Source: Streptomyces sp. T12
GTDB taxonomy: Bacteria > Actinomycetota > Actinomycetes > Streptomycetales > Streptomycetaceae
Reading direction: 5' to 3'
Assembly (NCBI RefSeq): GCF_028736035.1
Contig: NZ_CP117866.1
Location: 5,456,001 to 5,520,000, forward strand
Length of the DNA: 64,000 nt
This document shows positions 35,050 through 43,665 of the stretch, piece by piece (position 1 is the stretch's first letter; every line of letters begins with the position of its first letter). The notes under the pieces are model-generated. The model did no database searches and was not told the origin of the DNA. It saw only the letters and a program-made list of their open reading frames with translations. The position numbers and the translations under genes were made by a program.

Positions 35050-35852
35050 GGCGCTACGGGCCGGCGGTGCTGCTGCTCCTGACGGGCGCGGCGATCCTGC
35101 GGATCTCACTCTTCAGCGAGCTGTACCTGCGGTACGTGCAGGCGGGACTACGGCCGTACCTGGTCGTGTCCGGGTTCCTGCTGGTGCTGCTTGCGGTGGC
35201 CGTGGCGCTCGTCGGGCGACCGGAACAGGAACCGCACGCCGAGCAGGGCCAGCACACAGAGCACGGCGAACACACCGGCCGCGATCAGCAACGCGAGCAC
35301 GGCGAGCACGACAAGTCCGGCGACGATTCCCACGCCCACGATCAGCACGGCGGCCACCATAGCCCCCGCGTCGCCTGGCTCCTCACCCTCCCCGCCCTCG
35401 CCCTCCTCCTCTTCCCGCCCCCCGCGCTCGGCTCCTACAGCGCCGAACGCGAGACGGCGCAGCGGGCCGCGCAAGGGGTCGGGGCCTTCCCCGCGCTGGC
35501 GGGCGGGGACCCGGTGGAGCTGACGGTGGCGGAGTTCGGTTCCCGGGCGATCTACGACAGCGGACGGTCGCTGGCCGGCCGCACGGTCCGGCTGACCGGC
35601 TTCGTCACCCGCGACGACGACGGCACCTGGTACGTCACCCGCCTCCTCGTCGCCTGCTGCGCCGCCGACGCCACCACCAGCAAGGTCGAGATCCGGGGCG
35701 CGGACGCTCCGCCCGTCGACGCCTGGGTCACCGTCACCGGCACCTGGCACCCCAAGGGCGCGCTCGGCACGGACGAGGCATGGCCGCCCCTCCTGGACAC
35801 GGCGTCGGTGCGGCGGATCGCGCAGCCGGCGAACCCGTACGAAAAGCGGTAG
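35046..35852 (+). CDS. YcgQ-like (TIGR03943) permease subunit with His-rich loop
   Basis: 268 residues. Two TM helices (about 7-25 and 38-58), a cytoplasmic or exposed loop (about 60-105) with some ten His and many Glu/Asp/Gln residues (HAEQ, HTEHGEH, HAHDQHGGHH), a third TM (about 107-127), then a C-terminal OB-like domain (TVRLTGFVTRDDDGTWYVTRLLVACCAAD). It always pairs with YraQ-type permeases. The CC pair and His loop point to metal binding, which supports a metal-related transport role (inference). Confidence 0.9.
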   Translation: MRRYGPAVLLLLTGAAILRISLFSELYLRYVQAGLRPYLVVSGFLLVLLAVAVALVGRPEQEPHAEQGQHTEHGEHTGRDQQREHGEHDKSGDDSHAHDQHGGHHSPRVAWLLTLPALALLLFPPPALGSYSAERETAQRAAQGVGAFPALAGGDPVELTVAEFGSRAIYDSGRSLAGRTVRLTGFVTRDDDGTWYVTRLLVACCAADATTSKVEIRGADAPPVDAWVTVTGTWHPKGALGTDEAWPPLLDTASVRRIAQPANPYEKR

Positions 35853-35985
35853 CAGCGGTCGTCGCGCGGCGGCCGACGGCGTTTCGCGGGGCGTGCCACG
35901 GGTAGTCGGGCGGCGTCCGGGCGAGCGGTGGAACGGCTACCCGAGGGCCCTGGACCAAGCAGGCCGCTCTCATGAGGAGGCTGCT

Positions 35986-36729
35986 GTGCGGCCCGAAGAC
36001 GGTCATCGTGATGAGCGGGGACGGGAGCGGACGGGTGCCGCGGACGCGATCGCCGACGGCGTACGCGGTGCCGGACCCGGCGAGATCCCGGCGCGGCTGT
36101 GCGACGTAGCCGTAGAGCTGCTGCCCGTGACCGGCGCGAGTGTGTCGCTGCACAGTGACGGCATGCCCGTCCAGCTGGGCGCGAGCAGTCCGCAGGCCGC
36201 GTATGTGACCGAGATCCAGGCGACCTTGGGCGACGGCCCCTGCCAGTGCGCCGCACAGAGCGGGACGCCCGTGCTGGCCTGCGATCTGACGGCCGGGGAA
36301 GACGTCCTGCGCTGGCCGGTCTTCGCCCAGCAGGCCACGGCCGCCGGGGTGCGGGCGGTGTACTCGATGCCGCTCGGCAACGACACGGTGTGCGTGGGCA
36401 CGCTCGACCTCTACCGGGACACCCCGGGCGACCTCACCGACCGGGATCTGCGGACGGCGCGGCTGGTGGCCGGGATGATGACGGTGGCGCTGATGGCGCT
36501 GCCGCGCGCCCAGGACGCGGGCGACCAGGACGGCGAACGGTGGCTGAGCGGCCTGGCCGCCGACCACGACCAGGTCTACCAGGCCACCGGCATGATCATG
36601 GCCCAGCTGGGCGTCGGCACGGACGAGGCACTGGCACGGCTGCGGGCCCACGCGTTCGCGGGCGGGAGTACGGCACTGGACGTGGCACGGGACGTGGTGG
36701 AACACCGGGTGCGGTTCGACCGGGAGTAG
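35986..36729 (+). CDS. GAF-ANTAR RNA-binding regulator
   Basis: 247 residues. A GAF sensor domain lies at about 30-165 (LGDGPCQCAAQSGTPVLACDL, VRAVYSMPLGNDTVCVGTLDLYRD) and an ANTAR domain at about 188-243 (DHDQVYQATGMIMAQLGVGTDEALARLRAHAF), which binds twin hexaloop RNA and acts in antitermination. The GTG at 35986 follows GAGGAGG by five bases. No target hairpins were identified here. Confidence 0.9.
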   Translation: MRPEDGHRDERGRERTGAADAIADGVRGAGPGEIPARLCDVAVELLPVTGASVSLHSDGMPVQLGASSPQAAYVTEIQATLGDGPCQCAAQSGTPVLACDLTAGEDVLRWPVFAQQATAAGVRAVYSMPLGNDTVCVGTLDLYRDTPGDLTDRDLRTARLVAGMMTVALMALPRAQDAGDQDGERWLSGLAADHDQVYQATGMIMAQLGVGTDEALARLRAHAFAGGSTALDVARDVVEHRVRFDRE

Positions 36730-36759
36730 GCCCTGCGGGCCCGCCTAGGATCGTCGCCC

Positions 36760-37035
36760 ATGGACATAGTGGGTCTCTTCTTCGTGCTGGCCGCGTTCGC
36801 GGGCATCCTCACCATCCAGAGCAGGATTTCCCGGACGGATCAGCGAGTTGCCCGGGTCGAGCACAAACTCGACCTGATCCTTGACCACTTGGGGCTTCGC
36901 GCGGACGACCCACGGATGGACGAGGTCCTCGCGCTCCTGCGCAACGACAAGAAGATCCAGGCGATCAAGGTCTATCGGGAGATCACGGGGGCGGGCTTGA
37001 AGGAGGCGAAGGACGCTGTCGAGCGCATGGTCTAG
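36760..37035 (+). CDS. Membrane-anchored ribosomal L7/L12 C-terminal-domain-like protein
   Basis: 91 residues. An N-terminal TM (about 2-20) and a short coiled coil (RVARVEHKLDLILDHLG) lead to a motif like the L7/L12 C-terminal domain: NDKKIQAIKVYREITGAGLKEAKDAVERM. In L7/L12 this surface binds translation factors. Similar small proteins exist in actinomycetes without known function. It starts 30 bases after the ANTAR gene, so they may be co-transcribed. Confidence 0.85.
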   Translation: MDIVGLFFVLAAFAGILTIQSRISRTDQRVARVEHKLDLILDHLGLRADDPRMDEVLALLRNDKKIQAIKVYREITGAGLKEAKDAVERMV

Positions 37036-37043
37036 CGCAGGGG

Positions 37044-37871
37044 TCAGACCTCCACCCGGCCCCGTTTCCTGACCTCCGCCAGGCGCTGGGCGCCGAGTTC
37101 GACGGCGGCCAAGGTGGCGTCGCCCGGTACGTCGCCGAGGCCGCCGTTGGTGACGGTGATGGCGTCGTCGCCGACGCGGATGGCGGCGACGTGGAGGGTG
37201 AGCGTGGGCGCGGCCTCGCCCTCGCTCTCACCCTCGCTCTCGCCCTCACCCTCGTCTTCGTCTTCGGAGACGCCGCTGAGGACGATGTGCAGCCCCCGCC
37301 GGGCATCGCCGACCTCCGGCATCTGAGCCTCGCCGACCTCCACGGTCATCAGCCCGCCGCGCGTGGTCCTGGCCATGAACTGCCCGCATGTGCGCGGCAG
37401 GCTGCCGAGCCACTCCAGCGTCCGGTCCACCTCCGCCGGCCGATGGGCCACGACCTGGTAGCGCAGCTGGGCCTCGTCGTACTCGTCGTCGAGGCCGACC
37501 GACGCGCGCGTACGGGCGTCGGGCCCGAACAGCTCCTCCGCGTACAGGGCGTCGAGCAGCCGCCGGCACTCGGCCGACTCGGCGCTCGCCTTGAGCATGG
37601 CGTCCCGCCAGGTGGCGACGCCCCGGGTGGGGACCCAGGGTTCCCCGAGATCGGCCTCGGTGATGAGGGCGGCCCGGGCCTGCGCTTCGGTGAGGGTCGG
37701 GGCGGCCGCGGGGGTCGGGGGCCCGGTGGCGGTGGCCGCGGGGGAGACCGCGGCGGGGGCGGCCGGGACCGCCCTGTCCGGCCCGGCGAGGGAGCAGGCG
37801 GAGGCGGTGGTCAGCAGGGTGGCCGCCGAGAGCGTCGAGGCGACGACGGCGCGGGCCGGGGGACGGGGCAT
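37044..37871 (-). CDS. Lipoprotein, PknH-sensor-like
   Basis: 275 residues. Signal peptide with lipobox TTASAC (acylated Cys about 26), a Pro/Ala/Thr-rich spacer, then a globular domain (about 58-270) with the pattern of extracellular sensor domains of mycobacterial-type Ser/Thr kinases. A simple Glu/Gly/Ser repeat (EDEGEGESEGESEGE, about 205-220) is inserted and may vary in length. Convergent with the L7/L12-like gene (8 bases between). No kinase is adjacent. Confidence 0.8.
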   Translation of the reverse strand: MPRPPARAVVASTLSAATLLTTASACSLAGPDRAVPAAPAAVSPAATATGPPTPAAAPTLTEAQARAALITEADLGEPWVPTRGVATWRDAMLKASAESAECRRLLDALYAEELFGPDARTRASVGLDDEYDEAQLRYQVVAHRPAEVDRTLEWLGSLPRTCGQFMARTTRGGLMTVEVGEAQMPEVGDARRGLHIVLSGVSEDEDEGEGESEGESEGEAAPTLTLHVAAIRVGDDAITVTNGGLGDVPGDATLAAVELGAQRLAEVRKRGRVEV

Positions 37872-38092
37872 CGCGGGCCTCCTGGGCTGGGGTCAGGCGT
37901 GCGCTCAAGATCGGGTGCGTGTTCTTAAGGCACCACCCCGGGAGTACGACCACCAGCGCGCCGAGCCGTCCGGGTGACGGGGCTCGGCTCGGTGGCGACG
38001 CGGTCCGGGATCTTGCGGCGTAGCCAGGGCCGGGCAGGCCGGATCGCCGATTCGGGCCCCGCGGGTGCGGGTCGGTCGGGGAGGATGCGTGG

Positions 38093-41000
38093 GTGACGAC
38101 GGACATCTGGCGCAACGTGGCGGTCGTTCTCATAGGCCTCGTCCTGCCCGCCATCGGCGCTTGGTGGATGGAACGCTCCCGTGGGCGTTCGGCTCATCCG
38201 GCCGCCTCCGAGCTCCTCCTGTACGCGGTCCGCGCGGTGGAGGCCGAACAGCTCCGGGGGCTGGGACGACCGCTGTACCCACCGTTCAGCATGGCTTCGG
38301 CGGGAATGGCGGCGCACGTGGCGGGGCAGAGCATCGCGGCCATATTCGGGGGCCTGCACGACAAGCGCCTGGTCATCCTCGGCGACGCGGGGACGGGCAA
38401 GACCACCGCTGCCCGCAGACTGGTTCCCGTGCTGCTCGACGAGGGCCCGGTGCCCGTCATGGTCGGCCTCTCCTCATGGGAACCCGCGTCGCAGAGTGTG
38501 CAGGACTGGTTCATCTCACGCGTCGCGGACCGTTACGGCGTGGAAGCGGACCATGTGAGGGGTTTGACGGCGGCCCGTCGACTGCTTCCGGTACTCGACG
38601 GCCTCGACGAGCTTCCCGACTCTCAACGGGCCACCTGCGTACCCCTGTTGATGCGCTGGCTGGACGGGTTCCCCGGGTACGTGCTGACCTGCCGCACCGA
38701 CGCCTACCAAGACATGGCTGACCTCCTCGGCCCCGGCGTGGGCACCACGGTGACGCTGCGGCCGCTGTGGGCGCAGGACGTCGCCGCCGAGCTGCGTGCG
38801 GTCGACGCCCAGCGATGGGAGCCGGTCGCCACGGCCGTCGAGGACGACCCGTCCGGTCCGCTTGCCGAGGCCCTTTCCTCACCGTGGTTCCTCTCGCTCG
38901 CGGCAAGTGGCTACGAAGGGCATCGGCACCGGGACCCGGAAGAGCTCACCGACCGCAGGGAGTTGCCCGACGCTGCTGCCGTACGGCGGCGGATCTGGGA
39001 CACGGCCGATCCGACGGTCCGCATCGAGGGCTGGGGCACGGACGGAAGGCGCCGCCTCGAACTGGTCGCCGACGCAACGGGCAGCGAGGCCGACGGCCTG
39101 CTGCTGTGGTGGCGGATGGCCGGTAAGTACGGTTCGTCGTGGGCGGTGGCCTATGTGACCGCCGCGTTGCTGGGGATTCCCGCCCTTGTCGGTTTGGCGG
39201 CGGACCGGGGGCTCGCGAGCAGCCTCTCGGGGATGTACGTCATCTTCGGCTATCTGGCCTTCCTGACACCGGTGATCTCGCACCAGGAGCCCCGGCGTCT
39301 CGGGCGTCGGCCGTTGCTGACGCTGGTGCCGCTTCGTGGAGCCGCCTTCTGGCTACTCGCGACGATTCTCGGTGCGGGGCTGATCGGCCTGCCCATCGGC
39401 ATGGCCTTCATCCTGGATCCGGAGTGGGTTCTCTCCGGCACGTGGTTCTCGATGGGCCTCATGGCGATCGGCGTCATCGCGGGACTCGTACTCATGATCA
39501 CCGGGCCGAACACCGAACCCGGCCGAGCTCACCGAGCCGGTGACCTGCACTCCGACCTGTGGGTAGCGCTGCTCACTTCGAGCGCGGTCACTGCACTCGC
39601 GTGCCTCCCGATCGGTCTGCTGTCCGACCCGGGACGCGGGACCACGGGCGGTCATGGACTGCCGTGGTTCGTGTGGGCGGCGACTTCGCTGGGATTTTTC
39701 ACCACCGTCCTGCTGACCCGCACACCTTGGGGACGCTACCGCCTGACCCACCTCGGGCTGGTCCTCGACGGGGAACTGCCGCTGCGCCTCGGCCGCTTCC
39801 TGGCCGAGGCGCTGGATCAGGGACTGCTCGTACCGGCCGACGGATACGGCGCCGGCTGCTACACCTTCCGCCACAGCCTGGCCCGCGAGGCCCTGCTGGG
39901 CGGGGGGACGGACCGACTGGCCCGCGTCCGCGCCACGGAACGCTTTCAGAAAGAGATACGCGCCGAGGTTCTGACCTTGCCGGAGTCCGTCGCCTACCTC
40001 GCGTTCACGTCGGACGGCAGCTCCGAGAGGTACGCGCGCGAGAGGGAGCACATCGCGGGGCTGGCCGACGAGGTGCTGACCAACGAACTGCGCGCCGCCG
40101 CGGACAAAGGTGCCGAGGCGTACGAGCGGTACCGCAAAGCCAGGCAGCGTATGAGCGAGGCGTTGGGCGTGAGCGTCTGGGCGAACTCCACGACGGCGCG
40201 GCTCTACGGGCTCGCGGCGCTGCTGGCCGGGGGCATCGTGTGCGCAGCCGTCGGATTGCTGACCGGCGCGGACCAGTTGGAGGTGGGCGCAGGCGTGGTC
40301 GCGGTGGCGGCCGGGGTCTGTCTGTCCCTTCTTCTCGCCGCCCGACTGGAGGCGACGCCGGCTTCCCGGCGCTTCATCTACATGATCGTCGCCGTTCTGG
40401 CCCTCTACACCTCTACGCCCTGGGCCCTGTCCCCGTTCCTCCCCGAAGGCTCGCTCGGAACCATCGCGGCGATCACAGCGGCAGCAGACATTTTCTTCCT
40501 CGTCGCCTGGCTCTACGCCCGCCCTCACGTGGCCCGCGCCCGCGCCGTACTGGACGACGACCCCGACGCCTGGCCCGAACTCCCGGCCATCCGCCACCAT
40601 CGTGGAGCCGCGTTCGAGGCCCGGCAGACCTGGCTGACGGTCGTCGCCCGGGACGGTGTCATGCCGCTGATCCGGGGCCGGCTCAGGGTGGGTACGGACA
40701 CGGGGACGGTGCCCGCGCTGCCCGCGATCGCCCCGTCGCGGCTCACCGGCTCACGGCGTTCCGACCAGTTCGTGGGCACGGAGGCGGCCGATGAGATCGC
40801 CTTCCACCTGCGCGAGTTGGAGAGCGCGAGCATCGGCGTCAGCGGGCAGCGCGGGGTGGGCAAGTCCAGTCTCATGCAGCGGTTCTGTACTTCCGGCCCG
40901 CTGTCCGCCGCCGACGACCTGCTCGTCCTGGCGCCCGCCCCGACCTCGTACGACCCCCGGGAGTTCCTGATCCATCTGTTCGCGGAGGTGTGCCGGCGGG

Positions 41001-42328
41001 TCACCGGCAGCAATCCGGGGGACGACGGTCACCAAGCCCCGGATCCGGTGCGCCGCAGGAACCTCGTACAGCATGTGGGTGCCGCCTTGATGGTGGCCGC
41101 AGGCGTTCTGATCACCGTCGTGACGCTTCTGTGGCCCGAACTCACCGCGGCCGCGGAGGCGGTCACCGGGCATGCGAAGGCGCTGGTGATCGCCGGGGGT
41201 GTCGTGCTCACCGTCGCGGGCATCGCGTGGGCGGTGTCCCTGTCCCTACCGGCGGAAGGGGCGGGGCGCCGTCGCGGAAACCCGCGTCACACCGACGTGC
41301 TGGCCGCCGCCCATCTGCGCACCCTGCACTACCAGTTGACGTTCCTGCGCACCCGCAACGCGCAGCTCGCTCTTCCGGGCGGGCTCCAACTGGCCGACGG
41401 CTCCCAGGTCCAGCACACCCAGCAGGTGCTCACCTACCCCGAACTGGTCTCCCGTTTCCGTGCCTTCCTCACCGAGGTCGCCCGGGACCGCGATCAGTCG
41501 GGCGGGCGTGTGGTCATCGGGATCGACGAACTCGACAAGCTGGGCAGCTCGCAGGACGCCGAGCGGTTCCTCAACGACCTCAAGGTCGTCTTCGGGATCC
41601 GCGGCTGCCACTTCCTCGTCGCCGTGTCCGAGGACGCGCTGACCACCTTCGGTCGGCACGTCCTCGATGTGCGCACCGCCTTCGACAGCGCCTTCGACCG
41701 CGTGGTCGCCGTACGCCCGCTCAGCCTCGGCCAGGCGCGCACGCTCCTCGAACTGCGGGGCGTTTGGCTGCCCGGGCCGTATCTGTGGCTGTGCCAGGTG
41801 CTGTCGGGCGGACTCCCGCGGGACCTGCTGCGGGCGGTGACGAGCCTGGCCACCGAACGTGCCCTGCGCTTGAGAGTCGACCTGCGGCAGTTGTCGCGAA
41901 AGTTGATCGAAGACGACGCCCGGTCCGTCCTCTCCGCGCAGACCCGGTACGCCGCCACGCTGAGCGGCGCCCATGCCCCACGCGCCGCCCGGTGGATCGC
42001 CGACGCATCACAGGCCGCGGTCACCGCTGACGAGTGGGAGGCCGCCATCGGCGCCGCCCCGCCCGTCGACCCCGACCAGTACGACGTGGCTCACGCCGTG
42101 ACCCAGGTACGGGCTTATCTGGCCCTGGGGGCCACCCTTATGCGGACCTTCACCGAGGGCGATGTCGCCGCCAGCCTCGACTGGCTGCGCCTCGCGGGCC
42201 CGGACCCGGTCGACCGTCTCACCACGGCCCGCGCCAAACTCGCCACCGAGCCCGAGACGTCCTGGTCGGCCGTGAACCGCTACCGCGCCGAGATACCGGG
42301 CCTGGCGCCGTTGCCCGAGCCGACGTAG
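38093..42328 (+). CDS. Polytopic NACHT-KAP tandem NTPase
   Basis: 1411 residues. N-terminal TM about 8-24. First P-loop NTPase of NACHT type: Walker A GDAGTGKT at 97-104, Walker B with the NACHT small-residue pattern VLDGLDEL at 167-174. Six TM segments follow between about 350 and 542, then a soluble helical part, then four TM between about 704 and 809. A second NTPase starts with GQRGVGKS at 918-925 and has Walker B IGIDELDKL at 1142-1150. Two TM helices (about 995-1016 and 1030-1052) are inserted between its Walker A and B, the hallmark of KAP (PifA/Kidins220-type) NTPases. Both families are linked to phage exclusion and membrane-associated defence. The start is GTG with GAGG eight bases upstream. 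The last 49 bases overlap the convergent DUF397 gene. I know of no named family with this fusion. Confidence 0.85.
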   Translation: MTTDIWRNVAVVLIGLVLPAIGAWWMERSRGRSAHPAASELLLYAVRAVEAEQLRGLGRPLYPPFSMASAGMAAHVAGQSIAAIFGGLHDKRLVILGDAGTGKTTAARRLVPVLLDEGPVPVMVGLSSWEPASQSVQDWFISRVADRYGVEADHVRGLTAARRLLPVLDGLDELPDSQRATCVPLLMRWLDGFPGYVLTCRTDAYQDMADLLGPGVGTTVTLRPLWAQDVAAELRAVDAQRWEPVATAVEDDPSGPLAEALSSPWFLSLAASGYEGHRHRDPEELTDRRELPDAAAVRRRIWDTADPTVRIEGWGTDGRRRLELVADATGSEADGLLLWWRMAGKYGSSWAVAYVTAALLGIPALVGLAADRGLASSLSGMYVIFGYLAFLTPVISHQEPRRLGRRPLLTLVPLRGAAFWLLATILGAGLIGLPIGMAFILDPEWVLSGTWFSMGLMAIGVIAGLVLMITGPNTEPGRAHRAGDLHSDLWVALLTSSAVTALACLPIGLLSDPGRGTTGGHGLPWFVWAATSLGFFTTVLLTRTPWGRYRLTHLGLVLDGELPLRLGRFLAEALDQGLLVPADGYGAGCYTFRHSLAREALLGGGTDRLARVRATERFQKEIRAEVLTLPESVAYLAFTSDGSSERYAREREHIAGLADEVLTNELRAAADKGAEAYERYRKARQRMSEALGVSVWANSTTARLYGLAALLAGGIVCAAVGLLTGADQLEVGAGVVAVAAGVCLSLLLAARLEATPASRRFIYMIVAVLALYTSTPWALSPFLPEGSLGTIAAITAAADIFFLVAWLYARPHVARARAVLDDDPDAWPELPAIRHHRGAAFEARQTWLTVVARDGVMPLIRGRLRVGTDTGTVPALPAIAPSRLTGSRRSDQFVGTEAADEIAFHLRELESASIGVSGQRGVGKSSLMQRFCTSGPLSAADDLLVLAPAPTSYDPREFLIHLFAEVCRRVTGSNPGDDGHQAPDPVRRRNLVQHVGAALMVAAGVLITVVTLLWPELTAAAEAVTGHAKALVIAGGVVLTVAGIAWAVSLSLPAEGAGRRRGNPRHTDVLAAAHLRTLHYQLTFLRTRNAQLALPGGLQLADGSQVQHTQQVLTYPELVSRFRAFLTEVARDRDQSGGRVVIGIDELDKLGSSQDAERFLNDLKVVFGIRGCHFLVAVSEDALTTFGRHVLDVRTAFDSAFDRVVAVRPLSLGQARTLLELRGVWLPGPYLWLCQVLSGGLPRDLLRAVTSLATERALRLRVDLRQLSRKLIEDDARSVLSAQTRYAATLSGAHAPRAARWIADASQAAVTADEWEAAIGAAPPVDPDQYDVAHAVTQVRAYLALGATLMRTFTEGDVAASLDWLRLAGPDPVDRLTTARAKLATEPETSWSAVNRYRAEIPGLAPLPEPT

Positions 42329-42579
42329 CCGATGAAGGCGACGTAAGCCTCCGGGGCAAGGGTGAGGGCGTCGACCTCGGGGTTCTTGGAGTCGCGGACG
42401 GCTACGTGGGGGGTGAGGTCGGCGACCTCGACGCAGTCGCCGCCGCTGGTGCCGCTGTACGAGGACTTGCGCCAGGCGGCGGAGCCGAGCGCGGCGCATT
42501 CGACACACTCACCGCCGCTGGTGCCGCTGTAGCTGGACTTACGCCACGTCGCGGCCTTCAGCTGCTTGCTGGTGTCCAT
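42280..42579 (-). CDS. DUF397 protein, two tandem copies (paralogue)
   Basis: 99 residues. Two WRKSSYSGTSGG units (about 12 and 37) and the C-terminal VAVRDSKNPEVDALTLAPEAYVAFIGYV, nearly matching the protein at 24938-25204 and with a longer tail. The ATG has GGAGG upstream and lies 41 bases inside the HTH-DUF5753 gene, exactly the overlap of the other pair. The 3' end overlaps the NACHT-KAP gene by 49 bases. Confidence 0.9.
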   Translation of the reverse strand: MDTSKQLKAATWRKSSYSGTSGGECVECAALGSAAWRKSSYSGTSGGDCVEVADLTPHVAVRDSKNPEVDALTLAPEAYVAFIGYVGSGNGARPGISAR

Positions 42580-43387
42580 AGCGTTCCTCCATCACGCGGG
42601 CGATCAGGTCGGCCGAATCCTCCGGCGAGAAGGCGGCGGCCTGCAAGCGAGCGTAACCGACCGAACGTTCCCTGATTACTTGCGGGTTGGCGGTCATGTG
42701 CCCCTGGTCGTAGCTCTCGCAGTAGAAGACATCGGGGTGATCGTCGAAGCGCAGGAGGGTGAACGAGCCCATCATCCCGGTGTGCGCTCCTACGGAGTAC
42801 GGCAGCACCTGGATGTGCACCGACTGGTTGTTCCGGAAGCTCAGCAGGTGGGCGAGTTGCTCGCGCATGACGCCCCGGTTGCCGACCATCCGGTACAGCA
42901 CCGACTCGTCCAGGACCACCCACACCGCGGGCGGCTGTTCGCGCGCCAGGACGCGCTGCCGTTCCATGCGGGCGGCGACCATCTCCTCGACCCTGTCCGG
43001 GTGGTCCACCCTCAGCAACGCTTTCGCGTACGCCCTTGTCTGCAGAAGCCCGTACACCAACTGGCACTGATACGTGGAGATGTAGGTCGCCTTCGCCTCC
43101 ATGTCGGCGTACGGCTGGAACCACGTAGGCAACTGGCTCCGCAGAACCAACCCCACGAGCCTCGAAAAGTACCCGTCCGTCATCAGCGCCGCGTCCACGC
43201 GCTCGGCGAAATCCCGCGTCGGCACCTTCAGCGTCGTCTCGATCTGGCCGATCAGCGACCCCGAACAGAACAGAACCGAGCCCAACTGCTTCAACGTCAG
43301 CCCGGCCTCCTCCCGCTTTCTCCTCAGCTCGAAGCCGAAGTAGTCCAACGGAGAAGCGGTGGGATCGAGTTGGCGGATGTGAACCAA
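42539..43387 (-). CDS. HTH-XRE regulator with DUF5753 (WhiJ-like paralogue)
   Basis: 282 residues from a TTG at 43387. This start is chosen because it aligns codon for codon with the ATG of the paralogue at 24130 (HIRQLDPTASPLDYFG versus NIRTLDPTASPLDYFG), gives the same length and has the same GGGGGTG upstream; longer in-frame starts give unrelated residues. HTH about 15-70, DUF5753 about 85-270. The middle (SRLVGLVLRSQLPTWFQ and TYISTYQCQLVYGLLQT) is almost identical to the paralogue, also in DNA. No anti-sigma kinase gene is next to this copy. Confidence 0.9.
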   Translation of the reverse strand: MVHIRQLDPTASPLDYFGFELRRKREEAGLTLKQLGSVLFCSGSLIGQIETTLKVPTRDFAERVDAALMTDGYFSRLVGLVLRSQLPTWFQPYADMEAKATYISTYQCQLVYGLLQTRAYAKALLRVDHPDRVEEMVAARMERQRVLAREQPPAVWVVLDESVLYRMVGNRGVMREQLAHLLSFRNNQSVHIQVLPYSVGAHTGMMGSFTLLRFDDHPDVFYCESYDQGHMTANPQVIRERSVGYARLQAAAFSPEDSADLIARVMEERYGHQQAAEGRDVA

Positions 43388-43523
43388 GGCGGGCACCCCC
43401 AAGGCTGACGTTGCGCGTCGTTGCGTCCGTTCTGTGGCTGAGCGTAACCATGTGACTTCACGCTGGTGATGTGAATCGTGAAAATCAATCGCGCCCCCAT
43501 CCACCCGCTGTTACCGTCGCCCC

Positions 43524-43583
43524 ATGCAGCGCGCCAACCCGTCTCTCACGACGACGCCGGACCCCGTCCCGGCGCCGCGCTGA
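43524..43583 (+). CDS. Threonine leader peptide of attenuator
   Basis: A 19-residue ORF, MQRANPSLTTTPDPVPAPR, with three consecutive Thr codons (ACG), ending 16 bases before a perfect terminator hairpin upstream of the ThrRS-like gene. A TACCGT box lies seven bases before the ATG, so the transcript probably begins at the ATG (leaderless). Ribosome stalling at the ACG run when Thr-tRNA is scarce would prevent terminator formation. Confidence 0.75.
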   Translation: MQRANPSLTTTPDPVPAPR

Positions 43584-43599
43584 CATCTGAGCGAATCCG

Positions 43600-43627
43600 A
43601 AGCCCCGGGGCGAGTGCCCCGGGGCTT
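43600..43627 (+). terminator. Attenuator terminator before ThrRS-like gene
   Basis: AAGCCCCGGGGC pairs perfectly with GCCCCGGGGCTT around a GAGT loop and is followed by TGT. It lies between the Thr leader peptide and the synthetase gene. GC-rich leader bases (for example CCCGTCCCGGCG in the leader ORF) could pair with its left arm as an antiterminator. Confidence 0.85.
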
Positions 43628-43665
43628 TGTCGTGGGTGCTCGTCTGTTCACCTGGAGGAGTAGCC

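Noticed and set aside
24130..43387. Mobile element ends at the inverted HTH/DUF397 pairs
   Set aside because: No integrase, attachment-site duplication or tRNA was found; the repeats are coding paralogues, so only recombination potential is claimed.
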